From Plasmopara viticola (taxonomy: Eukaryota; Oomycota; Peronosporomycetes; Peronosporales; Peronosporaceae): a DNA stretch of 64,000 nucleotides. The notes under the pieces are model-generated. The model did no database searches. It was given only the letters and a program-made list of their open reading frames with translations, and was not told the DNA's origin. Both the position numbers and the translations under genes were made by a program. Positions 49,130-61,000 of this stretch are shown here, one piece after another. How positions within the stretch are numbered: the stretch's first letter is position 1; every line of letters begins with the position of its first letter. The DNA lies in assembly GCA_001695595.3 (NCBI GenBank), contig MBPM02000113.1, positions 62,001 to 126,000 of the forward strand, given 5' to 3'.

Positions 49130-52100
49130 TAGCGCACCCGGCAGAAATAGTATCGACTATGCTTGAGCGACCGTAACAGTGTTGTCAGCGAAAATAGCAA
49201 TTTAATTGCTATAACAATGCTCATGAACGCAAGCCGCAAGCCGTTGCAATTAGCATGAAGCTGGAAGTGATGGCGCACGAAGAAAGTTTTGTAAGATAAA
49301 AAAGAGGATATTAGCGGAGGGGATCGGATTTTCAATCTTGAGCATGTAAAGCTTGTGTGCTAGCAAATCGACAGCGCAAATGATTTCTTTACCACCTTAC
49401 GAGGGGTATTCCGCGAATCGTACCGAATGTTTGTATGATGCGCTCGCATCGAATGGATCAAAGGTGGCATAAAATCGCCAAATCTGTCGCTATTAAACGT
49501 GGGCAATTGCAATATCGCCGTATGCAGTATCAGCCATCGCAACATTGAGCCGATGCATACAAACGAAAGCCGTAGTTATTAACATTCAGTTGGTGGTGCT
49601 GGCGCGGCAAAAGAAGAGCAATAATAACACAATTTTATCAAAAAGGATCAAAGGCAAGAGATCTGCTAGTATATCATGAGCGTATGAAGCTTGCGTCTTT
49701 TGCACGATACGGTAATGGTGCAATTAGAACCATGACATTCCACAGTATGTAATTGGCGAATGCTATTCAAATGACAGCTTTACTTCGAAAAGGTCATAGC
49801 TGGCAGACAAATGGTATGTGTGACCACAACGATGTATTAAAGAACATGATTTCACACCAGATATCAATACCACGTCAATGCATTCAGGTGCAAGCTGTAG
49901 TTGTCAACATTGGGTTAAGCATGGTAGCGCGGCAAACGACAGGGGGTCCTGCCAAAAAAAAAGAGATTGCATTTGAGAAAAAAATAAACTTTTGGTATCA
50001 ATCACACGAAGCTCGCGTTCTGTCCGCAATATGACAAATAAAAAACGTTCACCATAACACTCGCAAACAACAACACGTGAATTGTACCCAATTCGTTTAT
50101 CACGGCTTTCTATCAATCTGGTCAAAGCTGGCTTACTGTCACCGATAGACAAAGCAATAACAATGCACATGAACGCAAGATATAGTCATCAACATTAGCT
50201 CGGAAGTGATAGCGCAGCAAAGGATACTGGAGCAAAAGCATAGATTGATCATTTAGAGATGAGATCGCATTTTTTTCGAGGTAATTATACGTTATGCATG
50301 AGCCCGTTTAACGCAATAATGTCTTCTTCATTATTGGCAGTCTCAACATCACACCGATGCATTTACACGCAAGCTTCAGACTTTGATATCAAGTTGATGA
50401 TCATAGCACAACAAAAGTAAGAGTATCAAGAGCACGGAGTCGCCAAAGCGATACAGAGGAGAAAATTTGGTTTTTATACTCGAGCGTATAAAGATCGCGT
50501 TCAAGCGAGTAGACGACATTGATTCGTTCATGACCGTGACATTTGTGAATATATACATTGAATTTCGTACCTAACGACTTGTATGAGGCCTTTGCATCGA
50601 ACAAGTTATAGCTGATGTGACGTCACAGTCACACTCGATATCAATGTTACCCCAATGCATTGACATGCAAGCTGTAGTCGTCATCAATGGGTTAGACAAG
50701 GCAATGCAGCAAGCGGTAGGGGGCGGTTTCGCGAAGACAAAATGAGATTGTAATTGAAGAAGTGAATCAATTTTTGGCATTTATTCGTGGGAAGCTTGCG
50801 TCTTGTCCATCAAACGTCACAAAAGTATATTTTATCATGACACTCCACAGCACTCAACACGCAGACCGTATCAGCATTTTGTATGATGCGTTCTACTGAT
50901 TTAGTGAAAGCCGGTTTAGTGCCACTGACGTACATAGCAATGCCTGAGCCTGAGTGACCGCAGAAGTATTATCGGTATTAGCGATTGTACAATCGCAACA
51001 ACATGCAAGCGTTAGTAATCAAAAACTAAGATGGTGATTAAAGCGCGGCAAAAGCAATTGTGGTAAGAAAAACGGATGTGTCAACAAAACGAAATGAGTT
51101 GACTGACTTATTCAAACAAAAGCTTAAGGAACCAATGCTAAGTAAGAGATGATAGCACAACAAAAGAAATTGTAGCAAGAGCAAGTTTTGTTGAAAAGAA
51201 ATGCGAAAATGTCAATGTCGAATTCTGGTTTGTGATCATGCAAAGTTCGCGTCCTTCCCGCTCGACGATACTGCACCAGAAATTTAATGTGTACATTGCT
51301 TCCCTTTTTATGACGCATTCACATTGTACAGGTCAAAGCTGGAATTGTGCCTACAACCGATATTGCAAGTGTAGCAATAGCACATATTCTAAAAAAAAAC
51401 GCTAATACCAGAGGAGAGGATCGGATTATCCGTCTCAAGCGTGCAAAGATTGCGTCCTAACCACGACACAAAATTGATGCAGTTATTTCCGTATTACCCG
51501 AATTACGAAAAATATATATTGAACTCAACGACTTGGATGATGCCTTACATCAAATAGATCAGAGCTGACGAATTGCCACAGACAAAATTGTATCGCTCAT
51601 GCGCAGTTATGTCGTCTTTTATATAAGCGATCTCAACACTACACCAACGCACATAAATTCAAGCCATATTAAGTTGCTAAAAATAGCGCAGAAAAGGAAA
51701 GTGTAGCAAAAGAACCATTTTATCATTCAAAGGTAAGAAAGGGATCTTTATTGTGCTAACCTCACGTCACTAGACGACACCAAAATTTTACCGTGACATC
51801 TTTTAACACATAAACGATAGAGCATACCCTTTTGTTAAATTTGACGCCTTTACATTGAATAGGACATGTTGACGGAGAAACGTAGCAATGCCCAAGTCTT
51901 AGTAACAACAAAAATGTCATCTGTATGATCAGCCATCTCAATATCACACCAATACATTCAAATGGAAGCATTAGTCATCGACATTCTGCCGGAGGTGAAA
52001 GGCCAACAAAAGCAGGTGGAGTAAGAGCACAGATTGTACAAAGAAAAATAAGATGGTTTAGATAAAAGGATCGACTTCTCGATTTTGAGCGTTTGAATTG

Positions 52101-53000
52101 GCCCCTTAACCACGAGACAACACTGGTGCATTTATCATTGTGACAACCCACGATACACAATTTGTGTATCGTATCAAGCCACTTGGATGACGCCTTAACA
52201 TCGAAATTGATCAAAGCTAGCTTGATGACACAGCAAACATAGTATCGCCCAAGTTTGCATGACCGCAACAACCTTCTTTATTGTAGTATCAGGATCGTGC
52301 AAAGCAAGTTGTACTATTAAGCAGTAGCTTGGAGGTAATTGTGTTACAAAAGAAAGCGTAGTAGAAGCGAGCTTTTAGTCAGCAAGATGTTGTCATTTTC
52401 GGAAAAGGTTGGGGTGACGCCCTCCTTCCAAGCGCGGGGGCTAAATGCTCGCGCGCTTCGGGCAGGTGCTCTCGGGCATCTGCAGGTCTCTAACGAGTCT
52501 CACCCTCGACGCGACGGTCTCCAGCACTAGGGCGCCACCTGGGCTCTTACCAAGTCAGAACTACACAAAATAATGGAAGACCCTCACGGCCTCGGTGCTG
52601 GCTGCACTGCCCGCCGAACGAGACCCGACGTATGCGGACACCACTCTATGCCGTGGACTAGCCATAGAGCCTAGCACGTGCATAACTTGGCAACGCGATA
52701 ACGTAATACAATACAATACAAGATGTTGTCAGAAGATGGGATCACATTCTTATTCTCAAACTTGCGCACTGGTCATAATTGGCGCAAAACCACCTACAGA
52801 AAGGGTTTCGACCGAACCTGAGTGACCAAAATGTTTTTATAGTATCAGCGATCGCAAGCGTAAAATAAAGTATTTAGCGCTAACTAGGAGGCAATAGCAC
52901 TTTAAAAGTAAGTGAAGCCAAATCACTACATCAGAATTAGCCGGAATCGGCGAGTCAGAGGAAGACATAAATATTATTGAAGATACATCCGAGGTACTCA
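49130..53000. repeat. Ancient diverged tandem satellite, monomer about 310-335 bases
   Basis: Four short boxes recur in fixed order. Box 1 is like GATGATGCCTTTACATCGAA followed by 'gatcaaagctgg' (about 49434, 50581, 51535, 52186). Box 2 is like CAATGCATT...ACGCAAGC (about 49559, 49878, 50354, 50655, 51951). Box 3 is like GATAGCGCAACAAAAG (about 49596, 49924, 50209, 50402, 51148, 51683, 52005). Box 4 is like GAGCGTATAAAGCTTGCGTC (about 49340, 49678, 50482, 50786, 51437, 52087). Box-4 spacings are 338, 304, and near multiples of 325. Some monomers are truncated. A SINE-like element (52396-52718) is inserted. Monomers are strongly diverged, so the array is old. All frames inside are chance. Confidence 0.85.
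52383..52731 (+). mobile_element. SINE-like retroelement, copy B, with target-site duplication
   Basis: The element (52396-52718) is flanked by a perfect 13-base direct repeat, CAAGATGTTGTCA, at 52383-52395 and 52719-52731. It starts TTTTCGGAAAAGG and ends in ACAAT repeats. It is inserted in the diverged satellite and nearly identical to copy C, so it is much younger than its host repeat. Confidence 0.93.
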
Positions 53001-54786
53001 GCAAGCAACGATACGGACGCGCACCTATCCCATCGTTTTGCGTCGGCCCGTATACCATGCTGCGGCGGTATTTTATCGCATTATACAAGTTTTGTACTAT
53101 TTTTCTTTGCACGTTTTACCGTATTCCTATGTTGCGGTAAAGACATAATTGATATTTTGCCCGCGCTTTGCACTCCTGCGTAAAAAGGAAAGGCGCACGC
53201 TACGTTTTGATTATCTTCCAGGAACTGTGGCTTACAAATTTTGCCATCCGAGTATCAAACAAACCGCGACAGAAGAAAAATCAATCTCAGATACGAATTA
53301 ATATTTATTTTTTAAATCAGTACATGTTTTCACTGAATGTGGAGTGATTCGGGCAACATGGTGAGTGCGCAACCTGACAGTGCCACGAGGATTAGGTGAG
53401 AGATCTTTTATGACTTAAAGGTATAAATTATGAAATAAAAGACGTAGACACGTGGCAAATTTTTACGTCAAGCGGGATGGGACTTTGGAAATTAAGTCAC
53501 GCTATAATGGAAACAACGACCAATTACATCAATAATAACAACGCCGTGGCTGAATAAATATCCATCCCTAGTAGAGTCTGCAGATCTATTTTATTGCTGC
53601 TTAACATTTAGTGTCGGATTTTTTTCGTGTGGGTCGAATTATCGATCTCGAGCGTATAAAATTCGCGTTCACGACACTGATCAAATATTTTACACAATGC
53701 CCTCACCACGGCATGGGTAGGATAACGCGTCATTATTGTCTTTTTCATCGGTGCTAACGCTAGCCACTAATGTACACCGCTCCACTATACCTCTTAACTC
53801 TTTCCATCACTAAAAAATCTCTTTCTATTCTCATATGGTATGGTAATGTCATGTCTATTGATAGGGATAGCGCGCGCAAATTTTTGTGCACACCTCGAGA
53901 TAAAGCGCGAATTCAGCGCCGCATCAATTCCTATCACCGCACACCTTGCATCATCGTAAAAACAGAATGAATTCAGATGATAAATCTGACTAATGTCGTT
54001 TCCCATACATCTTTTCCTTCGAATTTCTTACCCGCTCTTTATTATCCGCGTGTGACGCATGGACCGTATAGTCAGTATAGGTTTAGGTCTATCTTCGATG
54101 CGCTGAATCTCTTAAAGAAATTCATTGCATATTTTAGGCAACCGGTTTTTACGATGAAGGCTTTGCGTGCACAGTGCTGCTATTGATGGCATTTAATCCA
54201 CGACAATGTTGGCTGTGTCAGCACCGGCTTGTCCATTTTATCAATCAAAGCTGTGATATAGCCTACGTGATGATTGAATGGTAAGATAGGATTGATTATT
54301 ATAAGTTGTTGCCGATATTGCCCAAATTGCATCTTGTCATGATTTTCTACTTTCGACATTACCCATAACCGGAACCATAACACAAACAATAAAATTACAT
54401 GCACTTGTCCCTCGTGCAAATAGTAAAACCTGGAAGGGCTCACTTATGGACTCGAGCAAAATTCGCTCCATTATTTCTAGCCTAAGGCAGTCCAAGTTAG
54501 CGTTAAATGTCGAGTAATGCGCTCAATTGATTGGCTCGGGCGGATGTGCGCCTTTCGGTTCGGAAGGCGCTTTTTCATATCGTAAAGGCTTCAGCAATCC
54601 TTAAGGTCTTTCTGAGATCCCGAGCCCTTTAGAAAAGAAAACAAGTGATATGAAACGAATCTTGTCTATACAAATATCAAGTCTCACAAAGGAAAGAGAG
54701 TCGGTTTCATTTCTCACAACTACACAATAGTCAGCTGGATCAGTGCAAGCCTAGCCTCAGTCTTCAATCCGTCCCGCATCGCCTAA
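53001..54786. other. Gene-free stretch with an isolated satellite fragment
   Basis: One isolated satellite piece (box 4, GAGCGTATAAAATTCGCGTT at about 53650). A 7-base-pair stem (GCGCCTT at 54548-54554, AAGGCGC at 54564-54570) is followed by a T-run; its role is unknown. Other frames are short and unsupported. Confidence 0.5.
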
Positions 54787-54801
54787 GCTCATTCTTCGAT
54801 T
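54787..54801 (+). promoter_or_regulatory. Oomycete initiator-like element of the Cys-rich protein gene
   Basis: GCTCATTCTTCGATT matches the oomycete initiator (GCTCATTYYNCAWTTT-like) well and sits 19-33 bases before the start codon, implying a very short leader. Confidence 0.55.
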
Positions 54802-54819
54802 AGCCACGCAACCTTCGCA

Positions 54820-55635
54820 ATGGTCCGAGCGTCTCTTTTGGTTTTCGCGGTAGGCGTGTCTCAAGCCGTGGCGCAAGACAGTGACAACCTCATGTCCGTC
54901 GGCACAAATGGCGAGACCGTGCAAGCCGAGGGTGGCACGACCTCTTTCATGAACACGGAATACAATCCGGACAGGTGCTTGTTGCAGTTCCTGAGCCTCG
55001 AGTGTGACGACAATTGCGCCGATCTCAATGGTTACGAACTCGAGTGTGTGACACAAGGCAAGCAAAATGGTAAGGACAAGAAACTGTGCCAATGCAAGTC
55101 CAAAGATACCGAAAAGTGCCAAAACTCGGTCAGTCCAAACGTCACTTCGGGCACAGTGCCGCAGTTTGGCGAATGTAGCGACCAAAATCAATGTGCTGAC
55201 GTGTACGGATACATTGCCACGTCGACCGAGACTGGACCGATTTGTGCCGAGAAGATCCATTGCGTACAAGAAGTCAATACGACGGCAACGCAGCCCGCGT
55301 CTATCTGCCACACGTGTATGTCCTGCATTGCTCAGAACGACGCTGCCGACAAGCAGCTTGCTGATGTCAAGCGATTTAACTGCTCGGCCATTTGCCCAAA
55401 AGAGATACTCGACACCGTGGCTGATCGGAATGCTGCTGGTGTTGGCATTGCCGATTCGTACTCGCTGGCTTCTTCAGGATCCCACGGAAACAGCACGGAT
55501 GCGGACTCTACGACTCCGACGGCTAGTGACAACCCGTCGAAGACCTCTAATAGCGCTCCCTCTCCCATTCAGGCTAACATGGCCTCCATTATTGCTGCCA
55601 TCGTGAGTGTCGCGCTTCTTGGTTCAATGAATTAG
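54820..55635 (+). CDS. Cys-rich secreted protein with GPI-anchor signal
   Basis: A single exon of 271 codons. Residues 1-18 are a signal peptide (LLVFAVGVSQAVAQ). The ectodomain from about residue 53 to 190 holds 16 cysteines (for example CLLQFLSLECDDNC, CQC, HTCMSC), enough for eight disulfides. It has four N-glycosylation sites (NVT, NTT, NCS, NST). A Ser/Thr/Pro-rich stalk (about 200-245) leads to a short hydrophobic tail, NMASIIAAIVSVALLGSMN, which resembles a GPI-attachment signal. This suggests a wall- or membrane-attached surface protein, perhaps in host contact. The cysteine pattern is not that of elicitins (six Cys), and I do not recognise the family. It converges on the bZIP gene. 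Confidence 0.85.
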   Translation: MVRASLLVFAVGVSQAVAQDSDNLMSVGTNGETVQAEGGTTSFMNTEYNPDRCLLQFLSLECDDNCADLNGYELECVTQGKQNGKDKKLCQCKSKDTEKCQNSVSPNVTSGTVPQFGECSDQNQCADVYGYIATSTETGPICAEKIHCVQEVNTTATQPASICHTCMSCIAQNDAADKQLADVKRFNCSAICPKEILDTVADRNAAGVGIADSYSLASSGSHGNSTDADSTTPTASDNPSKTSNSAPSPIQANMASIIAAIVSVALLGSMN

Positions 55636-56309
55636 GCTCAAGACGGCGTGATATTAATCTTAGCAATCCAACATCTATGTCACTGTAAAGTTTTGCGTAT
55701 TGTTGTTTATAGGGAGCCGCTAATCAGCCCCTTTTTTATTTGCCACTTCCCCGAGATTCCTAAGCACTAGTGCAAGGTTTTGTGCACTTATTATAATTTT
55801 TGAACAATGACCTTATGTCGCAAATTATCAGCTTCCTTCCAAACGTGGACACTCGCTATAGAGGACCGAGCAGAGGGTCTTCAATCATCGACAGTACCGA
55901 GAGCACCAAGGACCTTTGTATATACTTCGAGACATAAATAATTTATGAATAGAGGTTGATCTCTGCATTGGCTGTGCAAGCCGCATTGAGGCATGAGCTC
56001 ATTAATGTTTTTGTTGCTTTACGAAATGCAGAGATCAACCTTGATGCTCTGGGAATTGTCGATGATTGAGGACACTCTGCTTGGTCTCTTGGTACTTGAA
56101 TAATTGCCCGTTCATGCCAAACTATGTGAATCTGCTTCTCAGAACAATGATCTTTCTGTCGCGATCGGTATCAACGAACATCATTGGATTTAGATGTTTT
56201 TATATCCTACAGAGCATTAAATTAAGTGGGGTTAACTAGCGAAAAGGGGGGGGCGCTTCTATTTAATATTACAATTATTAGACTTTATTAGTTTGCAAAA
56301 AACGAAAAA
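55636..56309. other. Convergent intergenic region with a large fold-back
   Basis: Separates the 3' ends of the Cys-rich protein gene (plus) and the bZIP gene (minus). It contains the inverted repeat at 55862-56088. No gene is present. Confidence 0.7.
55862..56088. repeat. Two-part inverted repeat (fold-back) between convergent genes
   Basis: Inner arms 55953-55969 (AGGTTGATCTCTGCATT) and 56025-56041 are perfectly complementary over 17 bases. Outer arms 55862-55907 and 56043-56088 are complementary over about 46 bases with several mismatches (left arm includes CTTCAATCATCGACA). The left side carries an extra bulge of about 45 bases between its two parts; the right side does not. The RNA would form a long hairpin. 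It may be a foldback/MITE-like element or a small-RNA source. Confidence 0.93.
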
Positions 56310-58094
56310 TTATAAAGCTAAGCTAGAGTTTAATCGCCTTGTAATGTCGTTGTAGACGTGGCGAGTGCATTTATCGCTCATGCGTTCGCACTCGGATGCT
56401 TGAAGCGCAATATGTCGGGTGACGGCTCGTCGTGCCTCCTCAGCGTCGGGGGACTCAGGACCAAGCGGTGCATTCTTGTTCTTTGGCAGGGGAGAATACG
56501 CCTTAATGGACGTATGGCGAACGGAGATCATACCCGTACCCGGCTCTTGACGGATAACCATACCTCCGCACACTTTACGGCAAATGGTCTTGCGGTCTGC
56601 ATTATCCACAGGAAGTGGGTTTGAAAAGTCATCGTCCACATAGTCCCATAAGATCATCCCTCCGTCGGGACCGCGCTGTTCGCGAGTAATGACACGAGCT
56701 TCCACTTTAATCTCGTGGGCGTCTTCTACAACCTCAAAGATCGGCTGCATCGATGCGACCAAATTCGTGTAGTAGATGCACGACTTAGTCACTCCATCGG
56801 CTTCGTGGTGAACCACTTCGTCTACTGCTCGGGATTGATACATGGCCCCTGGGTAGTACACACCAATGGACCGCATACTCGTAAGTACAAGATCCACTAG
56901 CGATTCAAGTGTGCACTGAGTCGTCTTTTGAAACAAAAAGACAGACGTGAATTCCTTCACCACACGCCCATCTCCTGCTTCGTCCGTCGTGCCAATGTTG
57001 GTCGTCAATAGCTCACGCATCATGACGTCCGTCAGACCGTCATCGAGTGTCTGAGCATCGCGCGTACCGTCGTGCAACAATCGCACCTTGCTCATGTACA
57101 TTTGACAAGTCGCCAACAGTCGTTGGGTCTCCAATTCTGTGTTCTTCAACACCAAATTCGTCGCAAGGTCCATCTTACTCTTGGGGAAGTGGGCCACATA
57201 TTCTTTTCTCCTGGTGAGCGCGTCTTTCGAATTCAAAGCCGTGTACGAGTGCACCCAATCATGGAACTCCAGCGTCTTAAAGTCAGGCATGTTGTTTGTT
57301 TCCATGAGTGACCGCATTCCATTCAGGAACGATGTCTGCTGAAACAACGCCTGCTTTAACTGCTGGTGTGTATGTTCTGCTTGCTTTCGTTTACGACGTT
57401 GCGTCATGGCTTCTTCTTGATACGTCACGAGCTGGTCGTTGTCGTCCAATTGAGCCCGTCGATTTGCTCGCAAAGCCGTCACTTGCTGCGAGAGGCTCGT
57501 CATCTCAGCTCGTAAGGCCGACACGAGATACTTCTTCTTCTCTCGATGTCGTTGCACGCTCGAGGCGATCTGCGAGCGCCGACGCTGCTTCTTTTGCTCT
57601 ATCAACGACGGCGCTTCCTTTTTTATGCTAGTGTTATCGAATTTCTTCCCTCTAGCTCGTCCGTTTGCAATGTTCCTTACTCCTGCACTTTTTACACCAG
57701 GTCGTGAAGCAACGCAAGTTGCATCTGCCACACTGCAGACGCTGCTAGAGCTACTGTAGTCTGCTGGAACGGCTTTAGAGAACGGAGACGCCGGTGTGGA
57801 CGGGGTCTGTCGGGAAGATGCGTTCAGGGCCACATTTTGCAAATTGTGAGCTGAATGCTGATTGCTTGACACAATTAATGAAGCCGGAGGAAGCCCACTG
57901 AGCGCATCCTCGATTAATATGTCGCTGAGCATCTCCCAATCTTGGTCAAAATTAGACGACGGAGGAAACGGTGGCAAATCTTCGGACGCAGGCGATAGCA
58001 CGCTTTCGTTACTGCTGTATGGAGAAGACGTGTGCGAGTATGATGGGGGTGGCGGGGAGGCGCTGGGGTTATTTAGCGTGCACACTTTTTCCAT
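56310..58094 (-). CDS. bZIP transcription factor with C-terminal START-like domain
   Basis: A single exon of 594 codons. The N-terminus is Pro/Ser-rich with an acidic patch (QDWEMLSDILIEDAL, about 51-65) that may activate transcription. The basic region (168-188) reads KKQRRRSQIASSVQRHREKKK. In bZIP alignment the usually invariant Asn is replaced by Ser174, while Ala177 and Arg182 are kept. The zipper follows with Leu194, Leu201 and Leu208. The remainder (about 270-590) fits a START-like fold as seen in many oomycete bZIPs, with TSMRSIGVYYPGAMYQSR, GGMILWDYVDDDF and ISVRHTSIKAYSPLP. Oomycetes are known for bZIPs with substitutions at that Asn. The protein likely binds DNA with altered specificity and may respond to a lipid. 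It is upstream-isolated and convergent with the Cys-rich gene. Confidence 0.9.
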   Translation of the reverse strand: MEKVCTLNNPSASPPPPSYSHTSSPYSSNESVLSPASEDLPPFPPSSNFDQDWEMLSDILIEDALSGLPPASLIVSSNQHSAHNLQNVALNASSRQTPSTPASPFSKAVPADYSSSSSVCSVADATCVASRPGVKSAGVRNIANGRARGKKFDNTSIKKEAPSLIEQKKQRRRSQIASSVQRHREKKKYLVSALRAEMTSLSQQVTALRANRRAQLDDNDQLVTYQEEAMTQRRKRKQAEHTHQQLKQALFQQTSFLNGMRSLMETNNMPDFKTLEFHDWVHSYTALNSKDALTRRKEYVAHFPKSKMDLATNLVLKNTELETQRLLATCQMYMSKVRLLHDGTRDAQTLDDGLTDVMMRELLTTNIGTTDEAGDGRVVKEFTSVFLFQKTTQCTLESLVDLVLTSMRSIGVYYPGAMYQSRAVDEVVHHEADGVTKSCIYYTNLVASMQPIFEVVEDAHEIKVEARVITREQRGPDGGMILWDYVDDDFSNPLPVDNADRKTICRKVCGGMVIRQEPGTGMISVRHTSIKAYSPLPKNKNAPLGPESPDAEEARRAVTRHIALQASECERMSDKCTRHVYNDITRRLNSSLAL

Positions 58095-61000
58095 GGCTTT
58101 TATTAATTGATGAGTGAGAGAATAAGGAAGACACGCGAGGGACGAGCATTGTCGTAAAAACGAACCAATTGGCTGACTCCAAAAAAAAATTACCGTAAAA
58201 TACCTGCGATTAAGAGATAATCAAAAAATTTGCATTCGTAACAAGTACAGCTCAAAGCCCAAACGTCCGTGAGCTTAGATTGTAATTAATTTGCCCGGAG
58301 AACCCACCTTTAAAATGCCTCGGCATTTGCATTATAGCAGGCCAGCGTAAGTCCGAGCGCGGGTATGGACTCACCTCCACCGTGATCCAATAAAACTGCG
58401 GCTTACTTGCCAAGGGTCTGCTTCGTCTGGGTTCAAATTGCAACGGCCTGCAGAAAGTCGTGTTGGAGCTGTTTTAAGGGTTATGTGAAGCAGGATTACC
58501 GTGCCTATTCTCAAAAAGTTCTTGGTAGCCTTTACACTCCACATGGGAAGGAGAGCCAGCGGATCAGCTCCCACCTCGATTGTGCGCCTAAGCTGCAGCT
58601 CCTGTGCAACTAAATGTACACATTTAAGATTGTTTCGGGGTCAGATATAGCGGATAGCTGGAGGCCTTACTGGGGCGATCTTAAACCTTTGAGGACCTTA
58701 AAGAAATTTTGAATATACAATTTTTAAGGCTTACAGCTGGATACACCGCCGTGTGTCTCAGTCTTAGTAGCTCGAACAGCGTCAAGAAGTCGCATACCTC
58801 TAAAGCCGCTAAGTGATTTAAGCTAAAGATATCGACAAGCAAACACGTACCTGTCCCTGGCGTATCAGCTCTCGGGACCGGATTCCGTTTCTCTCATTTC
58901 GCCATAGTCTACCAGCTACCCTAACATCACACATCTGTGTTTGGGTTTAAATTAGCTAGGAAAATAATATTTCATTTTGCTCAGACTTACTCGTTTTAGA
59001 GCTAACTTAACGCTGTTGAAAACGTTTAAGTTTTTCCTTTCGTCTTTGCCTTAATTCTTTTTTCCTCATGATATGTGCAAACAGTCGCATATCTTGCCTG
59101 GCTAATGTCATTTAGTCGAATCTCCGCGAAGTGAGATAAGTATTCACGTGGAAATTGTAAACTCAGGAGAAAAAAGGTTGAACGAGCCTCTCGGTCTTTG
59201 GAATATTGGCGTCGCTCTTAAGTGTCTTGGCTTATTGCTATGGAGCTGTACATGTGTGAACCGCATAGTTGAGTGCAACTTCAACACCAGAAAGCATATT
59301 GGCCTTTGGGGAAACTCAGCGTCCAAACTGCACAGCATTTTTTCTACTTAACACTTTTCTGTCCGAACATCTATCGAGGAAAGATCTGCTGTGGATGTCG
59401 GTGAACAAATTCTCGCGAACCAAAACTGCCGAATCGCCATAATTTTGAGATAACGTATCCTAAGAGCCTTTCTGCTTGTTTGATCTCTCGTTATGCTGGC
59501 AAAATCAATGCTAAATACGCCACCTTAAATGAGCGGCATGAGAACACTACTGTGTCCGTGTAGCCTTTCTTTTCTGTCAGCTCAAATTCGAGTCTACGCT
59601 TATGGTCTTACAAATCATCTACTGGTAACAGTAGGCACTGAAAAGAAGATCACGTGTGAGCCCCGGGCTTGATCTTATAAATCACATGTCTATACAGATT
59701 CTTTTACCCACATATACATCTGGGATGACCAATATGTTGTGGACACCAGAAAACGATGTTGTCTACCCAAATAAGCACATGCTCTTTTAATCTATCGTAC
59801 TCCAAGTCGTCGTAGCAAAAAAAAAGACTGGGGATAGATCTGTTGCCAGCTTAAAGCGGTACAACTGCAATCGTTGCGAATTGCTTGATTGCTTGATTGC
59901 TTGATTTTAGCTTCACACTAAAAAAATTAAGTTGGCATTCATTTTATATATCTGACGAATCTTTTCGTCAATAGTACTGTCTATTCTGCTCATGTGAAGT
60001 CTTACCCGATGCATGAAAGTCGGGCAAGCTTTTTCGCTTCGTCAGGTCTGTATATAAGGCAGAAGAGATATTCCGTGGAGAACGACAATCATCGCTCCAT
60101 TTTTCGGGAAGAAGGGACGCATTTACCGCCAACCCAAAAAATGCAATGTCTAAATGAATCACAAAACCGTTTGGGCTGATAAATGCATACTTTATGAAAC
60201 GTAACGCGTTGTCATGAAAAAGACAGCTCTGACGAGCAGCCACCAGAGCTACCTTTTCCTCAGGATATCAGAACGAGCAACTGATCGCAAAATTGAAGTA
60301 TTACAAGTGGTCATGTAACTAAACGCCGTGAGGGGTATGTTTGACTTAGCCATTCGTCTTGGATAATGTGGTACACTTTACAGCGACACCCGGACTTTTA
60401 GTCGTCTTGCGTTGCAATTGGCGCTTGTGCAGGTTCTATTGCTGAGCTTTTTGTAATGATATGTTTGTCGCCAATTCACAGTCGCTTTTTATGCAAAGGA
60501 ATTTGGTGGCGAAATCGGAAAGTAACTTTTACTTCATGCCATCCTTTGCGTTTTCGAAAATTAAGATATTGATGAGCTCACATTACGCTACTAATTCTGG
60601 TGACATGTCATAAGGTCAGTTACATGCCTCAATACTCTATAATATATCTGGCTGACAATTTGGCCAAGTGTCTAGTAGCTTCGTGTTTATTTAAGTTAAG
60701 TCTGACACCACTCGAAGTATCCGCTCTGACACGACTTTCGGCTAGAAAGCTAACTATAATGGCAGACAAGTACCATTTGTTATCCACGGGATCGTTTGTG
60801 ATACTCAACTATATACTTTGTATTGCATCTCCAGTCTAGCTTTGCGAAGCTATATTACCTGCTCTCGCTGTATCTCATTACTGACTTGTAAAACCTGGTT
60901 GCCTCATTAATCTACGAACCCCACTCGCCAAACTTTGCTTTCCGCAATTGGCTGTGCTTTGTTGACTTCATGCGAAACCGCTTTACATACTATGTCGAGC

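Noticed and set aside
54548..54570. GC-rich stem followed by a T-run resembling a rho-independent terminator
   Set aside because: The organism is eukaryotic, and there is no bacterial transcription unit nearby; the stem is only seven base pairs.
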